A program made the translations under genes and the position numbers. Shown in pieces: positions 20,631 to 34,500 of a DNA stretch of 64,000 bases (within the stretch, counting starts at the first letter, position 1; each line of letters begins with the position of its first letter). The notes under the pieces were generated by a model that made no database searches, had not been told where the DNA came from, and saw only the letters and a program-made list of their open reading frames with translations. The stretch spans positions 248,001 through 312,000 of the forward strand of contig JAPDFW010000057.1 of assembly GCA_028826165.1 (NCBI GenBank). The letters are read 5' to 3'. This stretch comes from Anaeramoeba ignava. Lineage: Eukaryota; Metamonada; Anaeramoebidae.

Positions 20631-23600
20631 CTATTTTAAAATTCTTGAACATTGATCACAAATACGAACAGGAATAAAATAATGAAGATTTGGTAAAATA
20701 AGTCGATTTTGACTACAATTTGGACAAACAATTTGTCCACATCTTTTACAATGATGTTTTTTTCTTTTGGATTTAAATTTTGATAAACATAAATAACAAA
20801 CATAAGCTTGTTTTTTAGGTGAAAAATGAGATTTTATCCCTTTTGATGGAAGTTCCCAAAGAAAAACATTTTTTGCTAAATCACATGAATAAAGTTTTTG
20901 ATTTTCTTTTGTAAAATATAAAGCAGTTATTTTAGAATTTCCTGAAGATTTCATACATTTAATTTCAAGTGAACGAATAATTTGATTTTGATTTTGATTT
21001 AGATTTTTATTTATATTTTGATTTATATTTTGATTTTGATTTATATTTTGATTTAGATTTTGATTTTGATTTTCATTTTGATTTAAATTTTCATTTATAT
21101 TTTGATTTTGATTTAAATTTTGATTTTGAATTTGATTTTGATTTTGATTTAGATTTTGATTTTGATTTAGATTTTGATTTTGATTTAGATTTTGATTTTG
21201 ATTTATATTTTGATTTATATTTTGATTTATATTTTGATTTTCAATTTCATTTATATTTATATTTTGATTTTCAATTTCATTTATATTTAAATTTATATTT
21301 TCATTTTGATTTATATTTTCATTTTGATTTTCATTTATATTTTGATTTATATTTTGATTTTGATTTTGATTTTGATTTTGATTTATATTTTTGATTTATA
21401 TTTTATTTTTTTTGATTTTTATTTTGATTTATATTTTGATTTATATTTTGATTTATATTTTGATTTATATTTTGATTTTGATTTTCATTTATATTTTGAT
21501 TTTCAATTTGATTTTGATTTATATTTTGATTTTGATTTTTTATTTTGATTTTGATTTTGATTTTGATTTATATTTTGATTTTGATTTTGATTTTGATTTA
21601 TATTTTGATTTTTTTTGATTTTGATTTTGATTTTGATTTTGATTTTGATTTTGATTTTGATTTTGATTTTGATTTTCAATTTCATTTATATTTATATTTT
21701 CATTTATATTTTGATTTATATTTTGATTTTGGTTTATATTTTCGTTTATATTTTGATTTTGATTTTGATTTTGATTTAAATTTTGATTTAAATTTTCATT
21801 TATATTTTGATTAATTTTTTGACTTCGTAAAATTTGCCAAAAACAAATAGTTCCATTTTGATGACCAGTAATATATAAATGTTCATTTTGATATTCATTT
21901 AAATTTGACATAGAAATTGCAGTAATCGAATTGCTTTTCAAATTTTCAATTTTTTTTTCAGCTAAAATTCTACCCGAAATTGTAAAAATTTTGATAGAAT
22001 ATTTGGAACAAGCAAAAATTTCTCCACTAAAATTATTGATTCTAGCAAATATAACAGGATCATTGAATCCATTAATTTCGCGTATGAAAACAAATGTATT
22101 CAAATCCCAAAGAAAACATTTGCCAGTTTTATCTGCAGAAATGATAATTGAATAAGTTTGTGATGCATAAACACAAGTTATTTTTTCCAAATGTTTCGAC
22201 AATTTGGCAAGAAAAATAAGCTGAAATTTTAAAGATGAATTATGCGATTTATTGTAGAGAATTTTCCAAACACAAACATTGCAATCATTTCCTCCGCTAA
22301 TTAAATATTTACCATTTTCTGTAACACAACATTTTGTAATTTTCCCAATATGCAAATTTTCAAATGAAGAAACAATTCGATCGCCAACTTGATTTAAAAT
22401 CCTCAAAGAGCCATCCAAATTATTCCATTTCAAAATGTTATATTGATTATTCTTATGTTGTAAGAATGTATAATTTTTCTCTACCGAAATAACTTTGTAT
22501 CCAACTTTACGAATTTCATAAACAGGCTCCATCAATTTTTTAATGTTTTGGGAATAAATATATTCGGGATAAGTGTGAATCCCATAAGGAAATGTACTGT
22601 GTTGTTCATGTCTTTGGGGATGTGGTTTTGTGAATATTTGCCTTGGTGTTTGTCCAAGACTTTGTACTTGCGAAATGATTTGTGTCATTTCCTTATAACT
22701 TGTTAAATTAAGTAAATGGTCATTATTATAAGTCAAATGACAAAATACATTCAATGCTTTTTCAGCTTCTTTTCCATTTTGTTTGTATCCAAAAATCAAA
22801 TCGATCCATTGATGTAGTTTTGATGATACTTGTTTGCTTTCAAGACATTTTATATGGGTTCGAATAAATTCATAGGGATCGTTATTAGCCCAAAAGGGCA
22901 AATGAACATTTCCAACAGGTTGATTATTTGATTTACAAATTCCAAATCCAAGATTGTTATTATTTTCCAAAAATTCTGGAAAACTGAAAAATTCTGGAAT
23001 CAATTCTTTAACATCGGATGTGCTTGCTTGACTTGATGAAATGTATTCTTCTTTGATAGATTTGAATATTCTATCTGGATAATCTAGTTTTCCTCCTTGA
23101 ATTTCAATAGAATCTTTTGTAAATGGCTGCAAGCGTATTAAATAATAAAGAATTACTAATGGAGCCGAGTAATGAGTTCCGTAAAGAAATTTAGGGATAG
23201 AATTATCGACCCAAGTTTGATATCTTTTAATAATATAATAGATATTTTTTTTTAAATAAATTAATAATTAATTAGTTAATTAAATTTTTTTTTTGAATAA
23301 TTAACCTTTCTTCAAACATATTCTTTCTTGCATCTGTTAAAGCTCCCATTGGTTTGGATAAATCTCTGTAATTTTTCTCGTCCTCAATTGATAAGCTTTC
23401 TGTTTCATATTCTGATAATATCCACGGAAACACAAAATACTGGGAATAATTATTAAAACTTCTTTCTGAAATTGTATTTAAAAACATCAAATATTGGAAA
23501 TTTGTAATTCTTCCTTCTTGCCACATTTTAGTATGAATTTCAATATCCTTTTCATCTCTATATCCTCCCAATTGTGTCATTTCGCCAAGAATGTTATAAT

Positions 23601-26600
23601 CATAATAATTATCAACTACTGAACTATAAGGAAAAGGTCTTCGGATTCTTCCTTTAATATTCCACAAGATTTTTTCCATTATTTGCTCTCTTTGTGATGA
23701 ATTTACACAAACAAAATAACTTCTTCCGTTTTCTGTAAAAATTTCCAATCCAATGTCTTGATGCGAAAAATTCCTTTTCAAAACGTTATTAATATCTTCA
23801 TTTTCCAGACACACACATTTACTGCCTATAATCCTTGATTTTCTTTTATCGAAAAGTTCATCTTCAAACAGTTCTTTTCTTTTGTTTTCCTTCTTCAAAT
23901 TTGTTTTTTTATATTTCTGAATAAATTCTTGGAAGTCTTTGTCTTGATATTTTGTATCAAATATTTTCTCCATAACCCAGTAAAAATCTGGTTTTGGTTC
24001 CAAATGAACAATTTTGCCTGCAATATCCACTCCAATATTATCCACAATAAAGACCTGATTTTGACTAATAATAAGTAATCCATTAACAAAATTCAATCCA
24101 AAAACTCTTGTGCAATTATATTTAAATAACCAATTCTCTGATTTCCCAAGAGCAACTTCCATATTTTTATGGAATAAACTTTCCTTCATTTCCTCTGAAT
24201 ACTTCCTTAATTTATCCTTCTTTTTCTTCTTGTTTTTTTTCGTCAATTTTTTTTCTTGATCCAAAAAATCAGATATCAAAACAGTTTTTTTACGGCTTGG
24301 ATGCTCCGTAAACCTCAATCTCCATTGCTTATTTTTACCGTCTAATCCTTTGATTTCTCTTAAATAATGCATTTTTTCCAAATCATATTCCACTTTGTTA
24401 AGATGAATTTCTTGGGCTTGTTTTATCAAAAAATTTCGATATCTTTCTTTTTCTTGCCTCAAAATTTCTTCATATTTTTCATCTATTGAAATGAGAAATT
24501 CCGTTTTTTCCCGATCAATATTTTGCATTTCTTCCTTTTCTTGAGCATTTGCTTTTTGAATTCGGGCTTTCCGGTTCTGCTCAATCTCGTTTCTTGTTGA
24601 TTCCCTCGAAATGACAAATTCATTTCTAATGCAAATTAATTGTGTGTTTATAATAATCTCTAATTCTTGCAGTTTAGATCCAAGAAATTGCGAAAATGAA
24701 TGTGGTGATTCCAACGAATCCAGCAATCCATCATCAAATATTGATCTTTGCTCTTGATTGATTTGCGGATAAACCAAAATCATTTTTGCCATTTTGGCAA
24801 TATTTTCATTTGAAAGTAAATTTTTCACAATCTGATAAATTTTCATTCTAATTTCCATATTGTCATACTTAAAAAAATTGGTAAATAAATAATAGAATTG
24901 GGTTCCAATCAGAAGAATATCTTGAGAAACATCCTCGTTTGTAAATATATCAATTCTTTTCTGGATTCTTGTCAATTTTGAGAGGCATGATTTTTCCAAA
25001 TTTGAGGTGTTTAATGAATTTTCTTGTTTTTCAATTAATTTTACTTGTTTTTGTTGTTTTACTTGTTTTTTCGAATCCTTTTGGTCTGTGTTAATTTCCA
25101 TCAATTCAAATTCATTCTCATCTTCGCTTAGATCTTCTTCCGTTAGAATTAGGTTCAAATTCTTATTCTTTTTCTTGAATTTCTTGAATTTCTTCATTTT
25201 ATTCTTATTGATATTTTGATCCAAATTTTCTTCGAAATCCAAAGATTTATTTATATCATTTTCATTTTGATTTTGATTTTGATTTTGATTTTGATTTTCA
25301 TTCTGATTGAAAAATTGATTTGATAGTAAATTCAATTTGTTGTCGGGATTTGAAATTAAAGAAGTGCTTTGTGAGAAATCATTCTGAATCATCCCAATAA
25401 AAACCATCAATGCTCCTTCATAAAACGACTGAATAAATTCTGCGCATTTTACTCCATGATAAACACTTTCCATCTTGCTGATATTATTGCTTTGCCCAAT
25501 TTGTATTTCTGAAAGAAGATTGCAAAAAAAATCAAAAACCTTTTCTTGTTGATAAAATCCCAAATAAAGATCACTAACCAAGATTTGGGAAAGAACCATC
25601 AGATTATTCAGCAAAAGATCATTTCGAAGACTATCTTTTTTGACAGAGTTTTGGATTTTAAAAAGTAAAATATGAACAAATTTTTCTCGAAATTCTTTTG
25701 ATAAAACTTCATTTGAAATTTTTTGTGTTTCTTTAATAATAAAGTGGAATAGCTCAATTGCTTTTGAGCTTGTTTGAAAATAGAAAACAAGGATATTCGC
25801 AAGAAGAATTGTTAATTTTTTGGAAACTGGATTTTTAATGATGATTGAATTCGAAACATTTCCCATTTTTTTGTTTGTAATTATTAAATCAATATTATTT
25901 TTGTTTTTGTTATTTTGATTTTGATTAGATTCTTCCATAAGATCCAAAACATAAACTCGATTTTTATGCAAAAGCAAATCCTCGTCCATTTTTAAAATGT
26001 ACTCAAATTTTTCCTTTTCGTTTTCTTGAAGAAAAATGGTTAAATTTTTGGTTTCAAATTTTTCAAGTAATTGTAACTTCATCTCCTGTTCGGTTAACAA
26101 ACGTGAATTTTCTAACTTTTGGATCGGGAAAATTACTTGCAATAATATTTTTGCAAATTTGGTACTTGAGGAAAATGAAAAGAAATCAACCGATTTTTTT
26201 TGTATGTTGAGAAGTGTGTTTACAATCTCGTTTGAAAATTGCAGATTTTCTTGATAATCCAAGTCTGAATCGAAAGTTCCCCCATTTAAATCATCATTTT
26301 GAATGGAATCAGATGAGAATTTGTACTTTAAATATTCTCGTTGATTTCTTTTCATCAATAGAAATAAAAACAATATCGGCTCTGGGAAATAAAAAGAAGG
26401 GAACTTTTGAGGATAAGAATTGACCAAAAATTCGAGCATTTTCTTGAGCTCTTGTTTTGTTCCCTGAAACTCAATAGGAAACTCCTCGATGCGAATTGCG
26501 AATGTAAGTGAAAATATTAATTTTGTGATAAACTGTTGATCGATTTGTGATTCTTCAAATAAAAAGTATATTTTATGCTCCATTTTGTGGAGATTTTCAG

Positions 26601-29600
26601 TGGATTTTAACGCAGTTTCATAGACTGATTTAGAATACAAAATGAGAGAAACGAATATTTTCAGTGCAATAATTTTGATGCTTTTGTATCTTTGCTTTCG
26701 GAAGATCATTAGGATCCAATCTTCGTTGAAGATCTTAAACAAAGAAAAGACTTTTTCTTTTTGCAAATTGATGCTGTTGCAAAAATGGTAAATTTCCTTA
26801 AGGAGAAGATTAGCAATTTGGATGCGAATGGGTAATTTTTGGAAAATTGAATATTCAATAATTTCGTTGCATTCAATCTCTTCTTTGTGTTCATTTTGAT
26901 TTTGGATCATTTGACTATTTTCCTGAAGGAGATGGATGCAAAAATTTGCGATTATTGACAACTCAGAGTCAAGTGCTCCATAATGAACAAAAATTCGGAT
27001 AATATATATAATTTTCAAAATGATAGGCTCTGAGACGCTATCATGCTGAAGAATCACAAACAATTTATCGAACAAATTCACTTTTCTTAATTGGTAAATA
27101 TTGAACTCCAGATATTCTTGTCCTGTTAAACACGAAAGAATGTTATCAAATACTCTTTGATAGCACTCGATTAAATGCGGGATTTCCCAAATTTCAATAT
27201 TCAAAAAAACACCAAGTTGTTCTGGATTGTTGATCACATTGGCATATTTCTGCTCGTCTTTAAAATAAACCAGTTCGAACAAGACATCCACACAATCTTG
27301 TCCAATAATATGCATTTTTTGCCTCAGAAAATGAGCCAGTATTTCAAATGCGTGATTTTGTTTCAAGGCTTGGAAATTAATTGGATTCGAATTTGAAACG
27401 TTAACAAAAAACTTCAAAAAAGTCAAAATATTAAATTTGTTTGTCATTTTCACAAAATTGACCATCAATGATCTCATCTCTCCTGAGTTAACCAACTGAT
27501 TCACAAAATCCCGAGAAGCAAAACGGATAACTTCTCCTTGCAAAGATCCATAAATGTGATTTCTGTTTGAGTTTACATTTAAGATGCATTTTTTGGATTG
27601 CTTTTCTTTTTGCAAAGTTGGATTTTTTTGCGGTTTGCGTTTTTTTGAGTAACTTGGATTGAATCCAAAAATAACTTTTTTATGGATCAATGGTGATTTT
27701 TGTTTGAGTGATTCCAAAAAATATTGGATTTCTTGTGGGTTTTTTCCTTGCGATATTAAAATTTCAAGTGATTTTGAATTTAATTGTTTTGGAAAGTGTT
27801 GGTTGAATGTTTCTTTGTTTTCCACAAATGTTCCACAATAATGTGGACCAATTAAAAATAGCCGAAGAATATTATCATCGCCAATGGTTCCATCGTAAAA
27901 ATAGATCTGGCCAATTTTCCATCCTGTGTTTTGTGTTTTGGGTTTTTTGCTATTTTCTTTATTTTCATCAATATTTTTTGGTTCATCTCCAATAATTGCA
28001 AATGATTCTCTTGAATTTGGCAGCATTTGAGGATAGGAGGTTTTTAGTGTTTGAATTAATTTCCCATCAACAAAGAATTTGGCTTCGCTTTTTTGGAGTT
28101 TATTTTTTGAATATGTGATCGCAATATGAGTCCAAGTTTGATTTTGCGAAAATTGGAATTTATCAAAACAGACAATTTCTTTGTCTGAATTGTAAATGGA
28201 AAGTGTTCTTCCTGAAACGTAAATTTTCATTCTGCTCTTTTTGTCAGTTGAAATGATTGTGAGAATATTGATTTCAGAATGGACATTCAATTTCTCGAAG
28301 AAAATCCAGCAAGTGAAAGAAAATCCTGATTGCGGAATCCAATCCTTTGAGTTGAGGTTGGAAATGACTATTCTTCCTTGTTTTTTTGCGTTTTCTTCAA
28401 ATCCGAAAAAGGGATGATTGCCTTTTTGGTCAATAATCCCTAAAAGTGTTGCGAATGAATTTTCTGAAATGTTTTGAGTTTGCAATAAAGAAGATAATTT
28501 CTTGGTTTCTTTTATAGATAAAGAGAAAGAGGTTTGTTTTTTAAGAATTGAAACGATGATTTGCTTTAATTTTTCATTTTGGTTTTCGTGCAATAAAACA
28601 TGTTCATAATTTCTTATAATTTTATCGCAAACCTCAATTTTCTTCATTTTTTCCATATTGATTTCTTTTGCTTCAATAATAAACAATATTTTTTCAAGAA
28701 ATCCAATTTGGTGATCCAGATCCAAGTTGCATTTTTCAAATAAACGGAATGCAAATTCAATAGATGTTGGATTAACGAGTTTAATTTTGCTCCAAATTTT
28801 GCTATCGTTTTTGATTTCTGTTAAAATTTTTGATGAGAAAAGCAAATCCGGATTTTCAACCGAAATGTCAAGCAAAAAATTCAAGAAATTAAATATGGTT
28901 TGCGAAGAGATTTGCTTTGGAATACTTGCTTCAGCTTGGGCAATCAAATCTTCTGTTGTTTTTTTAAATAATTTGCGATTGGAAATTGATTTTCTTAAGG
29001 CATAAATAATCACAATAACTTGGAAACGAATTAAATCATTGATTTTGTTTTGAGTTTGGGAATCATAATCTCTGGTTAAAAAATGAACAATATATGACAT
29101 GCAAACTTTAAATCCATCGCATTTCCTAAATATTCTTTTACTTCTTTTATTTCCACGCAAAATATTGGAAAGTATTCGATAAATTTCTTGCGTGTATTCT
29201 ATGTTGTCATATTGCTCTTTGTTTTGTATTTCTTGAAAAAGAAAATGCATTTCGTTGTGTTTTTGTTTTGAATCTTGTTTTATCAAGATTTCCATTAAGG
29301 AGAGTGATTTTTGCCAAAAAGGTTCAGGCATTTTAGCCAATTTTATAAGTTCAGCAAATCCTTGTTTTGTTCTGAAAATATTTTGAGTATTTTCTAAGTT
29401 TTGAAGGAAAATTTCCAAGTTGATCATAATTTGTTCGAATATTGGAATTATAGTTTGTATATTTTCATTTGGATTTGCATTCTCCATTTCTTTTGATTTG
29501 CCAATTAGCTCCATTTTTGAGACTATTTTGCTTAAAATTTTCAATGAAATGGAAAACATTTTTTCAGAGAAAAAAACTTGATATTTTTTGTTTTCATTCA

Positions 29601-31226
29601 TTAATTGGTTAGCATTTTGATAAATTAAAATCAAGGTTTGATTGGGAATTTTTTGAGTAGTTAAATTGATTATATTTTGCCAATCTTTAGACGTAATTCC
29701 AAAGTATTTTAAAGACAATCCATAAATGAATTCGAATATTTTTGACTAAAATTTCAAAAAAAAAAGAAAAAACAATTTGATTATTTGATTTTTGTTTGTT
29801 TTTCTTCTTCTTCTTCAATAAATAATTTACTCTCAAATTAAACGGAAAACGATTGAGTTGACCAAAGAATAAATCGTTGTTAAATTCTTGAAGAGAAATA
29901 TAATTGAACGCATTCATCTTTTCGATATCAATGATTTTTTCAACAACCATTTTTTGGATTTGAGAATTAAATTTTTCTTTTGATGCTAAATCAACTAAAT
30001 TCTTCAAAATAAGAAAGGCTTGAATATTTGTAATTTTGCTCTTAGAATCAGCATTTTGGGAGATTTTTTCAATCGCAAATTTTGATGGTTTAATTTTGGG
30101 TATTTCTGTGCCTTGAATAAATGAATACGATCCAAGAATTGAGATGAATTCTTCTAAATTTTGGGCTTGTATATTTGGAGAGGAAAGGAAGTTGATTGCT
30201 GTTTGCTCGAGAATACTGAATCCTTTTTGATTTAGAAATGTTTTAGCAGCATTTTTATTTTGCATCAAAAGGGACACGATAAATAAAGTTATTGATAGAG
30301 TTTTGATAGAGTTTTCGCCATCAAATGTTTGCATTTGAGATATGAATATTTTGATTAATGTTCCATTTTGGATTTTTGAGTTGATATTATTGGGCAAATT
30401 TTGGGAAGTGAGGATTTCTTGAATAAATTTTCTTAATGAAAAAAAAAGAAATTCAGAATTTGAATTAATTTTGAAATCAATAAGAAATTGAACGAGTTTT
30501 TCGATATCAATTTTGTTTTTTGTTTCTAAATCGAGATCTGATTTTTCTAAGAGTTGAATTTGAAGCGTAAATAATTGGTTTATAAAATCTGTTTTAAAGA
30601 AAAAGAAAATATTAAATAAACTTTGTTATTGATTTTTTAAAAAAGAAAAAAATTCACTTTGAAAAATCAAATTTTCATTTTTTGATATTTCTAGTAGAAT
30701 TTCGCTATTTGAAATTATAATTTGAAGGAGATTGTAAGATAAATTGAATATCTCATCATAAGAAGATGATTTTAATTGCTTATGCTTATTAATTATTGAA
30801 AGAATAATTGTTAAAATTTTAACAATTTTTTTTTCTTCAGAATTTTTTGAAAAAACTGAATAAAATTGATCATAAATATTTTGGGTATTTAAGTGAGAAA
30901 ACTGTTTAAAAATTGAGATGAATTGTTGAATAAATAATTGGAGAAGTTCTTCTGTTTTTGATTGACTATTTAATTTGATTCAAAAAAAATTTTTTTGTTT
31001 AATTTTATTATTTTTAACTTAATTTTTAAATTTTTTTTTACTCTTGAAAAATATTTTGAGAATCTTTTTTTGTAAAATGTTCTTCACATAAACTTGTTAA
31101 ATTCAAAATAATTTCTTCATAATTTTGGATTTCTTTTTCTTTTGTTATTATTGTAAATAATCTTCTTATTTCTAAGATGTTTGTTAAATCATCCCATTGA
31201 ATTCTTGTTTCTTTTGAATTTTTCAT
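20631..31226 (-). CDS. WDFY3: BEACH-WD40-FYVE giant protein, ALFY/WDFY3-like
   Basis: Five exons: 31226..31042, 30965..30658, 30588..29831, 29745..23306 and 23223..20631. Matching phases give about 3427 residues. Order: a long helical N-terminal region; a concanavalin-like domain (FTCWIFFEKLNVHSE to FFVDGKLIQT); a PH-like domain (CTRVFGLNFVNGLL); a BEACH domain (TKMWQEGRITNFQYLMFLN, YFVFPWILSEYE, then IPKFLYGTHYSAP and LIRLQPFT); WD40 repeats (WKILYN, CFLWDL, ICFWQI, VFLWEL); and a C-terminal FYVE finger (CYLCLSKF, KKHHCKRCGQIVCPNCS, RICDQCS). This is the WDFY3/ALFY architecture: a PI3P-binding scaffold in selective autophagy and endosomal traffic. Between the WD40 part and the last WD40/FYVE part, an N/Q repeat (about 20980-21830) loses frame internally, although its two ends are in the same frame. 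That linker is uncertain. Confidence 0.9.
20980..21830 (-). repeat. N/Q-encoding hexamer tract in the WDFY3-like gene
   Basis: AAAATC, AAAATATAAATC and related units, read as QNQN and QNIN on the sense strand, between two WD40 segments. Scanning the sense strand I find no GT or AG inside, so it cannot easily contain an intron. Homopolymer length changes (for example near 21608-21616 and 21536-21541) break the reading frame within it. Confidence 0.75.
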
Positions 31227-31290
31227 TTATAAAAACAATAAAAAAAATGAAAGAAAAATGAAAATGAAAAAAAATCGAAAAAATTTAAAT
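31227..31290 (-). promoter_or_regulatory. T-rich TCATTTTT block upstream of WDFY3-like start
   Basis: On the minus strand the 60 bases before the start read as repeated TTTTTTTCATTTTCATTTTTC, the same motif seen before other genes here. This supports the choice of start. Confidence 0.4.
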
Positions 31291-31309
31291 CCAATTTTTA
31301 AATTCAATT

Positions 31310-34265
31310 TTAAATCGAAATCAAATATTTAAATCAAATATTTAAATCAATTATTTAAATAAAATATTTAAATCAAATACTTAAATCAAATATTTAAATC
31401 AAATATTTAAATCAAATATTTAAATCAAATTTAAATCAAATACTTAAATCAATATTTAAATCAAATATTTAAATCAAATATTTAAATCAATATTTAAATC
31501 AAATATTTAAATCAAATATTTAAATTAAATATTTAAATCAAATATTTAAATCAAATATTTAAATCAAATATTTAAATCAAATATTTAAATCAAATATTTA
31601 AATCAAATATTTAAATCAAATATTTAAATCAAATATTTAAATCAAATATTTAAATCAAATATTTAAATCTAATATTTAAATCAAATATTTAAATCAAATA
31701 TTTAAATCAAATATTTAAATCAAATATTTAAATCAAATATTTAAATCAAATATTTAAATCAATATATTTAAATCAAATATTTAAATCAAATATTTTAAAT
31801 CAAATATTTAAATCAATATTTAAATCAAATATTTAAATCAAATATTTAAATCAAATATTTAAATCAAATATTTAAATCAAATATTTAAATCAAATATTTA
31901 AATCAATTATTTAAATCAAATATTTAAATCAAATATTTAAATCAAATATTTAAATCAAATATTTAAATCAAATATTTAAATCAAATATTTAAATCAAATA
32001 TTTAAATCAAATATTTAAATCAAATATTTAAATCAAATATTTAAATCAAATATTTAAATCTATTTAAATCAAATATTTAAATCAAATATTTAAATCAAAT
32101 ATTTAAATCAAATATTTAAATCAAATATTTAAAATCAAATATTTAAATCAAAATATTTTAAATCAAATATTTAAATCTAATATTTAAATCAAATATTTAA
32201 ATCAAATATTTAAATCAAATATTTTAAATCAAATATTTAAAAAAAATATTTAAATCAAATATTTAAATCAAATATTTAAATCAAATATTTAAATCAAATA
32301 TTTAAATCAAATATTTAAATCAAATATTTAAATCAAATATTTAAATCAAATATTTAAATCAAATATTTAAATAAAATATTAAAATCAAATATTTAAATCA
32401 AATATTTAAATCAAATATTTAAATCAAATATTAAAATCAAATATTTAAATCAAATATTTAAATCAAATATTTAAATCAAATATTTTAATAAAATATTTAA
32501 ATCAAATATTTAAATCAAATATTTAAATCAAATATTTAAATCAAATATTTAAATCAAATATTTAAAATTTAAAAAAATATTTAAATTATTTTTAAATCAA
32601 ATATTTAAATCAAATATTTAAATCAAATATTTAAATCAAATATTTTAAATCAAAATATTTAAATTAAATATTTTAAATCAAATATTTAAATCAAATATTT
32701 AAATAAAAATATTTAAATCAAATATTTTTAAATAAATATTTAAAAAATATTTAAATCAAATATTTAAATCAAATATTTAAATCAAATATTTAAATCAAAT
32801 ATTTTAAATCAAATATTTAAATCAAATATTTAAATCAAATATTTAAATCAAATATTTAAATCAAAATATTTAAATCAAATATTTAAATCAAATATTTAAA
32901 TTAAATATTTAAATCAAATATTTAAATCAAATATTTAAATCAAATATTTAAATCAAATATTTAAATCAAATATTTAAATCAAATATTTAAATCAAAAATA
33001 TTTAAATCAAATATTTAAATCAAATATTTAAAATATTTAAATCAAATATTTAAATCAAATATTTAAATCAAATATTTAGATCTAAATCAAATATTTAAAT
33101 CAAATATTTTAAATCAAATATTTAAATCAAAATATTTAAATCAAATATTTAAATCAAATATTTAAATCTCCAATATTTAAAAAATATTTAAATCAAATAT
33201 TTAAATAAAAAATATTTAAATCAAAATTATTTAAAAAATCTAATATTTAAATCAAATATTTAAATCAAAATATTTAAATCAAATATTTAAATCAAATATT
33301 TAAATCAAATATTTAAATCAAATATTTAAAAATCTATTTATTTCAAATTTAAAATATTTTAAATCAAATATTTAAATCAAATATTTAAATCAAATATTTA
33401 AATAAATAAATTTTAAAAAATATTTAAAATTAAATCGAAATTTATTTTAAATCAAATATTTTAAATTAATATTTAAATCTAAATATTTAAATCAAATATT
33501 TAAATAAAATATTTAAAAAAAATATTTAAATCAAAAATATTTTAAATCAAATTATTTAAATTTAAATTAAATATTTAAATCAAATATTTAAATCAAATAT
33601 TTAAATCAAATATTTAAATAAAATATAAATTTAAATCAAATATTTAAATCAAATATTTAAATAAAATATTTAAAATCAAATATTTTAAATCAAATATTTA
33701 AATCAAATATTTAAATCAAATATTTAAATCAAATATTTAAATCAAATATTTAAATCAAATATTTAAATCAAATATTTAAATCAAATATTTTAAATCAAAT
33801 ATTTAAATCAAATATTTAAATCAAATATTTAAATCAAATATTTAAATCAAATATTTAAATCAAATATTTAAATCTAATATTTAAATCAAATATTTAAATC
33901 AAATATTTAAATCTAATATTTAAATCAAATATTTAAATCAAATATTTAAATCAAATATTTAAATCAAATATTTAAATCAAATATTTAAATCAAAATATTT
34001 AAAATCTAATATTTAAATCAAAAATTTTAAATCTAATATTTAAATCAAATATTTAAATCTAATATTTAAATCAAATATTTAAATCTAATATTTAAATCAA
34101 ATATTTAAATCAAATATTTAAATCAAATATTTAAATCAAATATTTAAATCAAATATTTAAATCAAATATTTAAATCAATTATTTAAATCAAATATTTAAA
34201 TAAAATATTTAAATCAAATATTTAAATCAAATATTTAAATCAAATATTTAAATAAAATTTTTAAA
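31310..34265. repeat. ~3-kb minisatellite, 13-bp unit AAATATTTAAATC
   Basis: More than 200 head-to-tail copies of a 13-bp unit containing the palindrome AAATATTT, with single-base length variants, between the divergent WDFY3-like and NPC1-NTD-like genes. No ORF or RNA gene is seen. It is the longest uninterrupted satellite in the window. Confidence 0.95.
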
Positions 34266-34500
34266 TAAATTTTGAGAATAGAAAAATCAAAAAATTATGC
34301 TCAAAAATATTTTAAAGAAAAATAAAATCAAAAAATTGTTAAAAATTTTTCACTATCAAAAAAAAAATAAGATCAAATAAAGAAAAAAAAAAGTCTAATT
34401 TATCCAAAACTCTACAATTTTTTTGATTTTATTTTTTGTTATAGAAAGTAAAAATAAAATCAAAAATACTTAGATCAATAAATCCATTTTTTTTTTACAA

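Noticed and set aside
31310-34265. Possible CRISPR-like array
   Set aside because: Direct 13-bp repeats without unique spacers in a eukaryotic context; it is a minisatellite.
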